From contig CM034546.1 of NCBI GenBank assembly GCA_020055645.1, positions 96,844,001-96,908,000 of the forward strand: a DNA stretch of 64,000 nucleotides. The letters run 5' to 3'. This DNA is from Tomocerus qinae. Taxonomy: Eukaryota > Arthropoda > Collembola > Entomobryomorpha > Tomoceridae. The notes beneath the pieces are model-generated. The model saw only the letters and a program-made list of their open reading frames with translations, was not told the DNA's origin and did not search any database. Below, piece after piece: positions 29,501 through 41,042 of the stretch (position 1 is the stretch's first letter; each line of letters begins with the position of its first letter). The position numbers were made by a program, and so were the translations under genes.

Positions 29501-31561
29501 GAAAATACAATATGGAAAGGATATAGTGCAGTGGCAATGCCCTGGACTGAATGCCTTCTCTGGTAGACTATTTCTGTGTCATGTTATGAGGCTGCTCACG
29601 ATATGGCGCTACATAGCAGGAGGAATTGTAATAGTAGCGATGATGTCAGTTCAACCATGCCTGGGACTGTGGTTTCATTTTGCTCCTCAACATACCAAAC
29701 TAACCGACCAAGTGCAACCTCAAGATCTCTATAGCATTGTCATCTGAACAGATTGATAGTTTTATCTCTCTGAGTCAATACTACTTACTATAAAGAAGAT
29801 CCAATGGTTAGTGAAGCTTCAATTCGTGGTTTCGTAGCCTTCATTCCCTGGAAGTTGCGTATTAGCATACTTATAGCAGGGGAAGATTTGTCTGAGAGAA
29901 GAATAGCATCAGTATATTATTCTGTCACGTACTATTCCTGTGCTTATTTCTACAAAAGTAAAGCTACAAGCTTATCAATTAAATTATTCGTACTTGGGTT
30001 TTGCCTGATGGGGATTACTTATACTTGGTTTTATTATTAATAAATAGAAAATGGGTATTGTTGTCTTGTGGTTGCTGTAGGGTCTATTGCTTTTGTCCAA
30101 GTAAAGTAGGACAGATAAATGCGGCGATGCTTATTAGTTCATGAAGTGCTCTTGCTTTTAGTTGTGATGTAGCTGCCAGCTGTAGTAATTTCTTTAGGCA
30201 GTAAACACGCGGTCATACTCTCCACTTGAAATCTGTCACTGTGCAGTGCAGTGCGGAGAAAGTGTATCATGGTGAATCACACTGCCAATACAAACTAGAC
30301 ACTGACGGAAGGAAACTTAAATGGATTTGAGGATGAACGCTCCATTAACTCGACTTTCCACTCAGCAAACCCTACCTTTTTGAGGCTACGAGTTACAAAA
30401 TAGAGAAACTCCACATTTTCTCTATATACTGTTTCAAGCAATGGCACTTTCATACCTAATTCCTCCATTTTGCGGCAAAATTTTGTTGCGGATTTCATTA
30501 TAACTGGCTAATGGCTTACTTTTGTGGCAGTCGTAGGCATAATGCTAAGAATGAAAGATTTAAAAATTAGAATACTGCTATAACGATGATTATACTAATG
30601 AGATAATCCTATTATACTGCAGAATGGGAGACGAGAGAGACACCACAAATAAGACTATATAAAGTTTATAACATACTACCGAATATAATGAAACAATGAT
30701 GGTAGCTTTATGCTTTCGTAGCTAGTGCAAGTACGTCTATCAAATGACCGAAATTGCAGAAGTGTTATAGAAATATAATGAAATTTGGGCAAAAGTTAAT
30801 AGGCTGAAATCCGAAATGGAAGTTTAAACCGAGTAGTACACTAAGTGGACTGGTATTAAGAGTAGGGCTTCCATTGATGGCCTTACTGTGTTATGTAATA
30901 AAAGCTTCAAATACAAGCCGAATACAACTTCACTACTATGGCCACACAGTTACTTAGTTAGATTTTCTACTTCCAATTGCAAACCACTTAGGTAGTAGGT
31001 ATGCTAATTTTAGCGATTTGGCAGACTCCAAAGTAAAAGTATATTTTTTTAGAACTGAAGAGTAGTCGAAAAAAATAATACAATGCATTGAAAAACTGGC
31101 ACCTTATGCAATCAATGACTTTAAATTACGCTCTAATTACATTAATTTACTCTCTAATGTATCTATTGCATCTGCGACCATGCCAGATTAACCTCGTGCA
31201 TTTCATTATCAATTATTTGATTTCATCGATTTATTGCCATAATATTTTTTTACATTTTAGTTATGCACACAAGGAACCTCAATCAAGAGTAAAACATTCT
31301 GTTTAGAAGAGTTAAAAGTTAACTCCAACATTAAAGTTGCTGTAGAGTTAATTGCTGACAATAAGACTAAGCACGAAAACTAATATGTCCTTTGGTTTTT
31401 CTAAAAGGGAGGAATTCAGGCACTGGAGACAATGATGTACACCATTGACAAGATCAATGGTCAACGGGACTTCCTCCCTGGTATCACAATCGGAGCTCAC
31501 ATCCTGGACGACTGTGACAAAGACACTTACGGCTTGGAGCAGGCTGTGGATTTCATTAAAG
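20572..31561 (+). CDS. Metabotropic glutamate receptor-like class C GPCR, first two coding exons (partial)
   Basis: Exon 1 is 20572-21327 (252 codons, donor CAG|GT). Exon 2 is 31408-31561 (acceptor AAAAG|GG, donor G|GTAAGT). They join in frame, phase 0, to give CGPIMPQ-GGIQALETMMYTID, typical of the start of the mGluR Venus-flytrap ligand domain. Residues 1-30 carry a hydrophobic signal peptide (I-F-then seven Leu). Residues ~30-218 are an unusual acidic then His/Lys-rich extension with NxT glycosylation sites and a furin-like R-S-R-R-R-R-S-S at ~190-197. The receptor domain begins near residue 220 (IPGEIWLGGLMMVHE). Conserved cysteines are present (VICGP; ILDDCDKD). The remaining ligand domain, the cysteine-rich domain and the seven helices were not found and probably lie beyond the window. 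The likely role is synaptic or neuromodulatory signalling at the plasma membrane. The subtype (true mGluR versus the insect mangetout/XR branch) is not settled. Confidence 0.85.
25997..27112. mobile_element. Foldback/palindromic MITE-like element, 1116 bp
   Basis: Two ~507-bp arms (25997-26504 and 26606-27112) are reverse complements of each other. I noticed only a few differences, for example one T fewer in a T-run and GAGATAAT versus GGGATAAT. The spacer is ~100 bp. The outermost bases are GTGTATGAATTT on the left and its complement on the right, flanked on both sides by TGGT (25993-25996 and 27113-27116), a plausible 4-bp target duplication. The same 78-codon open frame occurs on both arms pointing to the centre (26232-26468 plus, 26642-26878 minus); it shows no domain and is a consequence of the palindrome. 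No transposase is present, so it would be mobilised in trans. The high arm identity points to a recent origin or continuing arm conversion. Superfamily unknown. Confidence 0.85.
26524..26586. promoter_or_regulatory. Two DR1-type nuclear-receptor half-site pairs in the foldback centre
   Basis: AGGTCA-A-AGGTCA at 26524-26536 is a perfect DR1, the preferred site class of RXR/HNF4-type nuclear receptors. TGATCT-T-TGACCT at 26574-26586 is a DR1 on the opposite strand with one mismatch. Each arm also has a TGACCT...AGGTCA everted pair (26392-26416 and its mirror). Binding is untested and the clustering may simply be a sequence property of the element. Confidence 0.3.
27113..31407. other. Remainder of intron 1, no further feature seen
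   Basis: AT-rich, with no coding exon, RNA gene or repeat that I could support. Open frames near 29499-29747 and 29804-30040 lack family features and are not flanked by convincing splice sites. Confidence 0.5.
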
Positions 31562-34500
31562 GTAAGTGTATCACGCAGTATTTCTCTCCCGTAGATTTCG
31601 GATCTAACAAAGTGGGATGACACCAAACCATTTTTGGGTAACTTACAACGTGAACTTTAGAACTAATGCTACCCATAAATAATTTTGTTCGCCAATGAAT
31701 ACCCGAATGGCAATTGTTTATTGTTGAATTAATTGGCACTTCAGCTTTTTTAATTCAAGAATTTAAGCTGTATATTTTCAGAACACAAAGCAAAAAAAAT
31801 GTGATTTTATGTCCAAACATATATATTATACGTTAATCTTACTTCAATGTTCTGACAAATCATATACTTTGATGTAATAAGTTTGGGCAACGTAATCTGT
31901 AGATATTACTAAGCAAAGCACTCAATGTTTCTACTTGACAGAGTACTTTTTAAAAATAAACAACCTGCTTTGAGACCATCAAATGTGTTTGTGTCACCAA
32001 ATCTATATTCTTTGAATAAATATGGTATATGCTCAATCGATGTTATCTGTCTCTTCTAAGAAAAACTAAAAGCTACTAAAATGTTACGCAATTTAATATA
32101 GGGAGAGTAATGGTAGAGATATGTTCATCTACTAGTTGCTTTAGAAGCAGACTGCATTCAATTCAGTTCTTTGTGAAATGTTAGCCTTTCCTTTCACATT
32201 CCATCACTCCACTTCATTTCACGATAAAAGTCATGAAAAATGTTGAAAGAGTAGCACCAGTAAAACTAATACTGTAGAGCACTCACGATGTCCTCCCGTA
32301 AAATCTATATGCTGTCGTAAATTCAGGAACATATACTTTTTGGTCTCAACCATCCAAGTGAAATTCATCTTCATCTTGATGCTCCGAAATGTTCATGTAC
32401 TGAACAGTGCCCATCAGTATAAAACTAATCGGCAGGCCTAGTAGAAGGTTGAGAGGTGCACTTTATTCTTTACCATGTACTTTCAAAATATTACTTTGAT
32501 AGTATAGTTTTATCGCAAAAGTTAAAATATATTCTGATTATACATTTTGGGCTCTTATTTTCTTGTTCTGTTGCTCCTGGTGTTATTTTGGTTTAATAGA
32601 TTTACGATCCCATAAGCGTCTATGTGATATGAGGATATCAGACTGGCCATCCGTATTTCATTTTATCGCCTTTTACCACGTTTTATGCTGTAATATTCAG
32701 CACTTCACTTACTTTAGAGTTCGTTGACCATGTGCTTTCAGCAAGACAATTTGCCTGTTAACTGTCTTTTGGTACATAATTTTGACTATGATTACCTGAT
32801 TATAAATACTGTACGTTTATATCCCTCGGGAGCTGCGGTTCTATATTATGTAGTTTGTAATTTAGATAAGGATACTATTGGATTAATAAGTCACCTATTG
32901 TAATTATTGAAGGTTATTTTGTCATACGGGTTCACATTACCCCCCTATGAAACAATCTCTACTTGTGTAAATTACAATTATAGCCAATGAACCTGATACT
33001 CTGAAGAATGTATCAGCTTGCAAGTATCAGAAAATTTCCTTCGCCACTAGTACATTATCATATCACTTCATTAAATCAGGAGAAGCACTCTGTGTAGAAG
33101 TTATGCTCATTAAAGTTTCAGAGTGATAACATTATTAAGTGAAAATAAATTAGTAAACGTAAAAGATTCTCCTAATAGAAAACTCCTGAAAGCACCTACT
33201 TACTATGAAGTAACAATAGTATATTATTCCAATCAGGGATCTCTGGATTAGGTCCATATAGAGCGCAGTTTGTATTGTAGTAAATGTGTTTATAGAAAAG
33301 TAATAAATCAGGCTAACCGCTAAAAGTACAGCAGTGAATATTAAAGTAAATATTGCACTTGCACTCCATTTGGCATGACACATAAACATCTGGACTAGGG
33401 TTGCAATGCAATAATTCTTATCTCGTCTAAAGCAAGTTGGGAAAACTCTGTAATGTTAATACGTGAGATGAGAGCTCGAGGAAATTCGAAACGTCGGAGT
33501 ACACTGTCAAAATCCAAGCCGTAAGAAATAGAGACGGAAAAGAAATACAATTTTTGGCGGACGAGAGAGCACGTCCATCTACTCTTTCACTCACACTCAC
33601 GCGGACTCTCCTTGGAAATTCCCAATCACATTTAGAGTTGCAGTCTAGCCTCCTTTTCCCGTTATGCTCAGTTCTGGAATCCTATAAAATATATTATCTT
33701 CTCTCGACTTCCTCCGAGATGTTTACTCTAGACTCCTTTTGGCTTCACACTTCTACTCTGATGTACTTATGTAGTGTGAGTATGTAGGTAGGTACTACAA
33801 TAATGTAGTGATTCTACAACACGTATCTCCTGGGTTTCGCAACTTTCTGGTCCAACTTGGTCTTTTGGGTTCTTCAAGCTACATTTTATATACATATGAA
33901 CTTTGTTGTAATTCTTCACGTACTAATGGACTCGGAACACAGGTACACTTTCAACAAGAATGCTGATTACGCAAAGAAAATGGTATCCTTTTCTATTGTT
34001 CTTCAAAATCTCAAGAATAGTTGGTATAAAATGCAGTAAAAGCTCACTTCTTAAGCAGATCTATACAGATAGAGTGATGTACTAGTAGTTGAGTGCGAAT
34101 TTCAGTAGAAAGAAATCTTTGAAAGTTTAGATTTACTTTCACAAACGTATGCTCTCATGAAATTTTGCAGTCTTGCATGTACCACCTAACTGGTGGCGGC
34201 ATATATAACAAAAAATAAACTAGAGAAAAGAAGATAGACAGAAAGATTTTTGTGTTCGTAGTGACTTTATCCTACCCTTTAGTATATCTAATATAACATC
34301 CTTAAATTTCTTTGTAAAATATCCTTGAAGATTTTGTCAGAAATTGTCTAGATGTGCCATCCTGTAAAATTCTATTTGCTTCTCTTTCTCTTGAATTTAT
34401 CCTTCTTTTCTGCTACTTTATATTACAGTATCAATGCCCAAGTGATGCTCTCAACTGTGCACACTACTTCACTATCTACACTCTTCACACAGGGACCTTA

Positions 34501-34980
34501 ATTTGACAATCTTATAGTAAGTGTAAATAGTAAATACTATACGTGCACATACGTTGCGAGCAGAGTTAAGACTTTTCATGAGGGACTTGAGCACATTACA
34601 TCTCAGTACACTAACATGACAGTTTATTTTGAGATGTTTGTCTTTGAATTCACATTGCTTTCTTGCGACAACTTAAGCCTTGAGCTTCTGCTTACACTTT
34701 CTCGTCCCACTCCACTTACCTATTTGCAATTTCGCTGGGCAAACAAAACTGAATTACATTACATATTGGTAACTACTGCATCAAGTACGAGGCTATAGTA
34801 CTTAAGATCACTAGATAAGTTGATTATTGCTTCTAAATAACATGTATATTGTATTATACTCAAATAAAAAGGTCATATTTGCACTAAAGTCATGAAATAT
34901 ATATTATAGATTTAAATGGAGATGGTGCGTATGAAAGCATAGCATTATTGAATGAAAATGTTGTAGAGTTACCTAATAAT
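31562..34980. other. Probable start of intron 2 of the mGluR-like gene
   Basis: Begins with the strong donor GTAAGT after exon 2. No next receptor exon was recognised. The stretch is AT-rich with noise-like open frames only. Confidence 0.5.
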
Positions 34981-35204
34981 CAGGGCCGCAGCAAGGGGGT
35001 GGCCTAAAAGCACTCCTTTCCTGAAATCGAAGAAAAAAAGAAATATTTGTTTTAAAACTTTTCTTTTATATTATCACCACGAAAGTAGATATCTAAGGTA
35101 AGGCACTCATAATTTGTCGGACCATGTACCCGTGCCCGATAAACCCATGTAGTATTTAGTCTATGTCTATGGACCCCTCCCAAAATTATCTGGATGCGGC
35201 CCTG
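34981..35204. mobile_element. hAT-like MITE, 224 bp
   Basis: Starts CAGGGCCGCA and ends TGCGGCCCTG, exact 10-bp terminal inverted repeats of the CAGGG type common in hAT elements. The flanks CTAATAAT (left) and CTAACTAT (right) match at 7 of 8 positions, consistent with the 8-bp target duplication of hAT insertions. It has no coding capacity. Confidence 0.8.
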
Positions 35205-38200
35205 CTAACTATGACTTTAGCTTCACCCCATTCACCTGTATCTAGTATCGACCTGTCTGTTTAACAGACAGTATTCTTATGAGCATAAGAAAAGTTTTTT
35301 CAAGGAATTTACTGGAGAAGCGACTCCGCTGCCAATCCAACATAAAAGACAAAAATGTACATGAATCAATTTCGTACAGATACTAATGGATTAAGAAAAA
35401 CTGCGGAAAATAGCACAACTAGGTACATAGTACGGTAACAAGAAATAAACATGAACTTTCTCTCTGGGGAAATCTGTTCGAATTCTATTATCTAATAATG
35501 TCCCAATACGATATGTATTACTAGGCTCAATAGATAATCTAACGTAATGCATTTTGCAATAATTTTAACTTACTGCTGAACCTCTACCTGGAAAAAGTTA
35601 TTTATTCAAACTTTAAGTTATCTAGCAGTTGTGATCGAATGTGACTTGCTTGGATTGTTTTAAGCACGAATGCATGAAAATGTGGTAGTCAGTGTTATAA
35701 AACTCTTGTGCAGGTACAGACCCCCAGGGGATTGCGAATACTTTTACCAAACTACATATCTTTGTATAACCTGGTGAAAAAGTATGGATACCGCAAAACT
35801 AAATATGCACATACGGAATGGACTCTTTCCCATGATGGGCTGTTTTTTAGATTTACTTTGGTGGGTTAACTAGAAAGAAAATTAGGTAGAATTTGAGACA
35901 ACGTGCCGAACACTTCTAAAGTTTAAGAGACCATATTTTTGGTTACTCAGTACTTTTCAGTCATTTTCTTAATAAGGCGTTCTTAGACTAAAGAATGAAA
36001 TGTGCTGAGGTTTTGAAAGTTTGTAGTTTGTAAGCACTATTGTGGTGATGCGGAGTACCATATTATTAATGGTTATTTCACGGGAAAAAATTACGGCTAA
36101 TTAATTGTCTTTCTAAGGAGACCCTAAAAGACTCGCGTATAAGGAATTAACGTTTTAATGTATAGCAAATTTAGTGAGCTATTGTGAATTTGTGAAGTGA
36201 AAACCAACACTACTGTCTGTAACTGTATAGTACGATACGAGACTTGGTGACCCCCGGAACCCTTTTCTGGGGCGAGTCAATTTTGTTTACACTGATTATT
36301 AATGCAATCAATAATCATTGTCATAATAATCATCAATCTTACTTTCTCTCAATCACTTTCCCTCCCATAAACGAAATAACGTTCATTCTTTTTTCAGAAC
36401 TTCCTCTTTATCTTATAATTAACCTACTTCAAATACGAAATATCATTGTTTCATATCAGTTCTATCACCCAACTGTTTTCCTTCCTTCGTCAGAAAACTG
36501 ATTTTCACACCTCTCCACATCCTTACACAGACATTAAAAAGACATTTTCAGCTCTATCTTTCCAATATTTACCCTCCTCTTAACATGAAATAACATTATT
36601 CATCGACAAGTTGATGAGTTTCAAGAAGCGCTCGCTCCATTATTTAAAAGTACTCCACTCCAGCTCCCAAAAGCACCGCACCATTTACCCTCTTATGTTG
36701 TAAAATAGAACTACAGTATTAATCGTTGATCGTGTTGAGTTTATAAAGGAAAAAAATATACAATACTAGTTGTGACCTATCACAAGCCATTGCATTGTGC
36801 CAGAAAAATGTCGGAAATATTGGGTACATACGGATGACTACATAATTATTCAATGCGCATGTCCCACGTTGGATTTATACTAGTAAACTAGGCTCCCAGT
36901 ATTATTGCTGAATTTCAAAATGATTAAGCAAACTTTATCATTGCAATGATAATATGCAACTAAACAATGCATTGTTTAGTTTCGAAACGAGCTTAATGTT
37001 CACTCACATTGTATTTCCTTGTTTTATGACATATGTATTGTATACACACATGTGGATTGCAACAAAAAGCCGTATTTCCTTTCCCATGGAATAGATAGCG
37101 ACATACCTACATGCGACATAAGTATTAACAGATTTATTTATTGAGAGAGGATACTTTACTACCATGTTGTATCTTACCTGGCTTAGACATTACAGTGTCA
37201 TACCATGTTCAGCTAACTCCTCCTAACCTCGTACTTTCGCTTGCTCAGAAGTGTCGTGTACCACCAACACCCATATTTTAATTAAAAGGATTTCTGCAAC
37301 CATACCAAAATTGTTAGTTCAGGCCACTGACAGGGCTCACCTTGTTACAACTTTCTTGGAAAGTTTTTGTTTAACATGGTGGAGGGTAACCGACTTTGGC
37401 CGTAGTTTTCCCTACTTTATACTGTGACTTGTCTGTACCACATAATACTTATTGTTGGATGCGATTCATGCGATGGATTCATCTGCTCATCTAGGTAGGT
37501 GTGGTTCTAGTAGAACGGCGTGGCATCGTAAAACTTTTCTTCACAGTTTCTGACTCTTTTCTTATTGTTCTCCACTCCTGTAGGTGAAAGTTATGAAGAT
37601 TGTTTATAACTTTTATTTGAACTTCTTTTCAATGGTCTTATCTGTACTTCATACTTAAAAGTGTTGCATATTTTGCTATTTTAGAACCATTTGGAAGACC
37701 TTTTCTAATATAAGGAACGTGTCTTAAAGTATTTCAATTCCTTCATTTTACTGTCTGGACTGCAATCTGACTCAATCGTTAAAATATACTAATCTGTGTT
37801 TGAAGTGAATGTAATAGTTAACCTCATGGGAAAATGATATGTCAAAATAAGCTCTAACAATAAGCTTCGGACGTGTCATTGTGTTAAACCATAGCTTTAC
37901 GTAAAGTAAGCATTCACCCATAGCTGCATGCTGCATAGTACAAGTACATTTTTATACTATACGTATAAATGGTATAATATACGCAGTAGCCTGAATGGAA
38001 AATGAGCTTGATTGTGTAGTTTGCTTATTCAAGCACATGATCAAATATTGCGTCAGTTTACAGTTAACAGTTGGAGATAAATAATTAGTCTCTCTCCTAG
38101 GTGGATAAATAAAAACCAAAAACAGGTAATAAAGTGGTAGATGTTTTGTTTACTCTTTAGGTTCTGGGATGTGTATATATCTGTATAATCAAATACGACA

Positions 38201-38539
38201 AAAGTTATTTACTGTTGTTTATAAAGTAGCTGTTTCTAGTCGGGCTAATTCACTTTGTTGAACTGTAGATCACTATAAGTGAGACGCGTATTAAATACTC
38301 TACTGAATTGGCACTTCTCTAGTAGTCCTACTATAAACAATAAATTAAGCCTTATCTCGGAATTGGTACTGTGATTTGGGTGGCTGGCTTTGATAATGAA
38401 ATTACATGACTGCTTACGTACAGAGAAGGTATTTTTCACGAGAATCAGGAAAGCATGCTGATAAAACAATTTAAAAAAATGCAACTGCATTCAGTCAAAG
38501 CTTTTTCTAAACAAAGCTTTGTATAGAGAAGTACTAATA
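35205..38539. other. Non-coding stretch before the BEL element
   Basis: 3.3 kb of AT-rich sequence. The open frame at 36244-36501 (85 codons) is rich in Ile, Asn and Leu, has no domain, and is most likely chance. Nothing else was seen. Confidence 0.5.
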
Positions 38540-38544
38540 TAACG

Positions 38545-39092
38545 TGTTTCGTGCACTGGTTGTGAATTTGCGTTAGTTCCGTGTGTGGGGATGAATGATG
38601 AACGATGAATGCTTGCACTCGAATTGTAAGATCCAATGCAAAATGGCAGAAAACTGTTGACCGAAGATGGCTAGCTAATTTCTGCAAAATGTGTGTTGTG
38701 TACGGTAAATAAAAGTGTACTGTGGAAACTGAATTTCTACAACTATTTATTTTAAACTAAAAATACACTCACAATTTGATTAGGGGTCTAGATGACCGAA
38801 AATGCCGTAATATTATATTACGGAAGAGGTGGCACGAGGCACTAGAGACAGGAACAATCCAGCAAGAGAAGTACAGTAATAATAATAATAATAGTTATGA
38901 GCTGCTTATATATAGTAAAGCCAGGAGTGCGGACGTTAGAGCCGTGAGTAAGCTTAACAGCTAATTGCGCCATTGGTCCAATAAAAGTTATTGGGGGCCG
39001 TAAAGGGCAAGAAAAATAAGAGGAGCTGTTCCGTTACTCACGACCCCACTACTCACACTACTTCTACTTTCCTACATGGTACGTTTCGTACA
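38545..39092 (-). repeat. BEL/Pao 3' LTR (left copy)
   Basis: 548 bp. It begins TGTTTCGTGC and ends TTTCGTACA as written on the plus strand, and is nearly identical to 44881-45428. It contains an AATAAT microsatellite-like run near 38878 and a 62-codon chance frame also present in the other LTR. It is preceded by the target duplication TAACG. Confidence 0.95.
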
Positions 39093-39141
39093 TTACACCC
39101 GGCCTTGAGATACCATCTCAAAAGAAAAGAACAATAATAAA

Positions 39142-39330
39142 ATGGCACGGAGGGGTAATGACAGAATTACAAAATAGAGTTGGGACGTAAACAAAAAACA
39201 ATGAAGTATCAAAAACCATTGGAGGGGTAATGGCAAAATTACAAATAGAGATGGGATTTGAACAAAAATAAATACAATATTAAATGCCATTGGAGGGGTA
39301 ATGGCAAAATTACATAGGATAGTAGAATAT
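39142..39330. repeat. Short tandem repeat in the BEL 3' untranslated region
   Basis: The phrase GGAGGGGTAATGGCAAAATT recurs three times at ~80-bp intervals (near 39150, 39221 and 39292), the first copy diverged. It lies between the end of pol and the 3' LTR. Confidence 0.7.
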
Positions 39331-39425
39331 AGATATGAACTAGGATAAACATAGTGTGATACATAAAATACGTTTACAGTGATAAGTGTAAGTGAAAAAT
39401 GGTATGCATAAATAAAAATACACTT

Positions 39426-41042
39426 TCACTTGTCGATGGGCAGTGGGCAGAGTTTAGCGATGGGACGAGAGTAGATTCCATCCGCTGCTTTCACCTGCAC
39501 TGCACGTACCAAGTTGTCCTTTCCGGGATAAATGTCTTGGACTCGGCCCAACTTCCATTTCAAGGAGGGGAGTCGTTCGTCCTTCAAGAGCACAAGATCT
39601 CCGACTTCCAGATTCTTCTTTTCGGACCACCACTTCGGCCGCTGCTGCAGGCGAGAGAGGTACTCCGAGCTCCATCGGTTCCAAAAGTGCTGGTAGAGCT
39701 GCTGAGTGAGTTGCCAGCGAGTGAGAGTGTTCGTCTTCAGATTCGTGACATCCGGTTCTGGGATGGCCATGAGAGCGTCTCCAACCAGAAAATGTCCAGG
39801 AGTTAGAGCTGTCAGGTCATTAGGATCGGCTGACAGGGCTGTGAGAGGTCTTGAGTTGAGGCAAGCTTCAATTTGAGTGAGGACAGTCGTCATTTCCTCC
39901 ATGGTGAGAGTGTGTCCTCCGACGATTCTTTTGAGATGATACTTAAAAGACTTGACCCCTGCCTCCCAAAGACCTCCAAAATGGGGGGCAGAGGGAGGAT
40001 TGAAGTGCCAAGTGATTCCATCTTTGGCTAGAGTCTCCTTCAGATGAGTGCCAAGGGTGGAGGACTTAATGTTTTTCTGGTAGGTCTTCAATTCTGCACA
40101 GGCTCCGACAAAGTTTGTTCCGCAGTCCGAGTAGACGTCAGTGCAGAGGCCACGACGGGAGACAAATCTTCGGAAGGCTGCCAGAAAAGCTTCAGTTGTC
40201 AAGTCACTGACAATTTCCAAGTGGATGGCACGGACGACAAAGCAGACGAAGACAGCAACATAGAATTTTTGAGACTTCTGTCCTCGTCCTTTCTTCAGAA
40301 GTAACTGGAAGGGACCAGCAAAATCCACACCACAAGTCTGGAACGGGCGAGTTTGATTTACTCGAGGGGCCGGTAAGTTACCCATCATCTGCTGGGCAGT
40401 CTCCGCACGAACACGATGACACGGGATGCATTTGCGAATGAGATGGCGGATGATATCTCTTGCACCTAGGATCCAATATTTTGATTGGAGAGAGGACAAG
40501 AGTAGCTGATTCCCTGCATGCCCAAGAGACTTGTGATAATGTTCCACTATAAGAGTAGTAAGGCGACTTTTCTTTGGGAGGAGGATTGGATGCTTCTGAT
40601 CCGGGGTGAGATTTGAGTTTTGGAGTCGTCCTCCGACTCTCAAAATTCCAGAGTTGTCCAGATAGGGAGATAATCCTTTCAGTTGCTTTCCTGCAGCGGG
40701 GATGCTCTCGCCTTTTTTGATAGCAGAGAGAGTTTCCTTGAATGACAGCGTCTGCACCTTCCGGATCCAAAAGTCCAAGGCAGCCTTGAGATCAGGAACG
40801 GTGAGTGGGCCAGGAGACTTGAAAGATTTCTGGCGAAACGCTCTTAAGAGTAATGCTGTAACTCCTTGTAGTTGCAGCAATGTTGAACATTTGTCCAGGA
40901 GGCTAGGGATGGAGCTAATGTGATGGGACATCAGACTTGGCCGTTCTTCTTCCAGAATTGCTGCTTCGGGCGATTCTTCTGGGGTAGAGACCATTGAAGG
41001 AAGAGTTGAGGACTGGAGCCACTGAGGTCCATTCCACCACAT
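39426..41042 (-). CDS. BEL/Pao pol C-terminal part: end of RNase H linker and integrase
   Basis: 538-codon open frame, displaced from the upstream gag-pol frame. It opens with the BEL-typical W-W-N-G-P-Q-W-L block that normally follows RNase H. The integrase has an H-H-C-C zinc module at ~170-207 (ending CIPCH) and a DDE core with D in VDFAGP (~236), D in YSDCGTNF (~303) and E in GGLWEAGVK (~357), then a C-terminal basic/beta region (LLKDERLPSLKWKLGRV). The catalytic residues are all present. It would normally be part of one gag-pol polyprotein, so it is probably not translated from its own ATG. It acts in inserting the cDNA into the genome. Confidence 0.9.
   Translation of the reverse strand: MWWNGPQWLQSSTLPSMVSTPEESPEAAILEEERPSLMSHHISSIPSLLDKCSTLLQLQGVTALLLRAFRQKSFKSPGPLTVPDLKAALDFWIRKVQTLSFKETLSAIKKGESIPAAGKQLKGLSPYLDNSGILRVGGRLQNSNLTPDQKHPILLPKKSRLTTLIVEHYHKSLGHAGNQLLLSSLQSKYWILGARDIIRHLIRKCIPCHRVRAETAQQMMGNLPAPRVNQTRPFQTCGVDFAGPFQLLLKKGRGQKSQKFYVAVFVCFVVRAIHLEIVSDLTTEAFLAAFRRFVSRRGLCTDVYSDCGTNFVGACAELKTYQKNIKSSTLGTHLKETLAKDGITWHFNPPSAPHFGGLWEAGVKSFKYHLKRIVGGHTLTMEEMTTVLTQIEACLNSRPLTALSADPNDLTALTPGHFLVGDALMAIPEPDVTNLKTNTLTRWQLTQQLYQHFWNRWSSEYLSRLQQRPKWWSEKKNLEVGDLVLLKDERLPSLKWKLGRVQDIYPGKDNLVRAVQVKAADGIYSRPIAKLCPLPIDK

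Larger units (their letters stand above)
21328..31407 (+). other. Intron 1 of the mGluR-like gene (10.08 kb)
   Basis: Bounded by CAG|GTTTGT and TTCTAAAAG|GG, phase 0. Apart from the foldback element at 25997-27112 it contains only AT-rich sequence with short open frames that look like noise. A GGGTTCGAATC word near 21826 resembles a tRNA B box, but no A box or clover-leaf could be placed around it. Confidence 0.8.

Noticed and set aside
38776..38964. 62-codon frame, identical at 45112-45300
   Set aside because: It lies inside both LTRs of the BEL element on the strand opposite to the element and is a by-product of LTR sequence.
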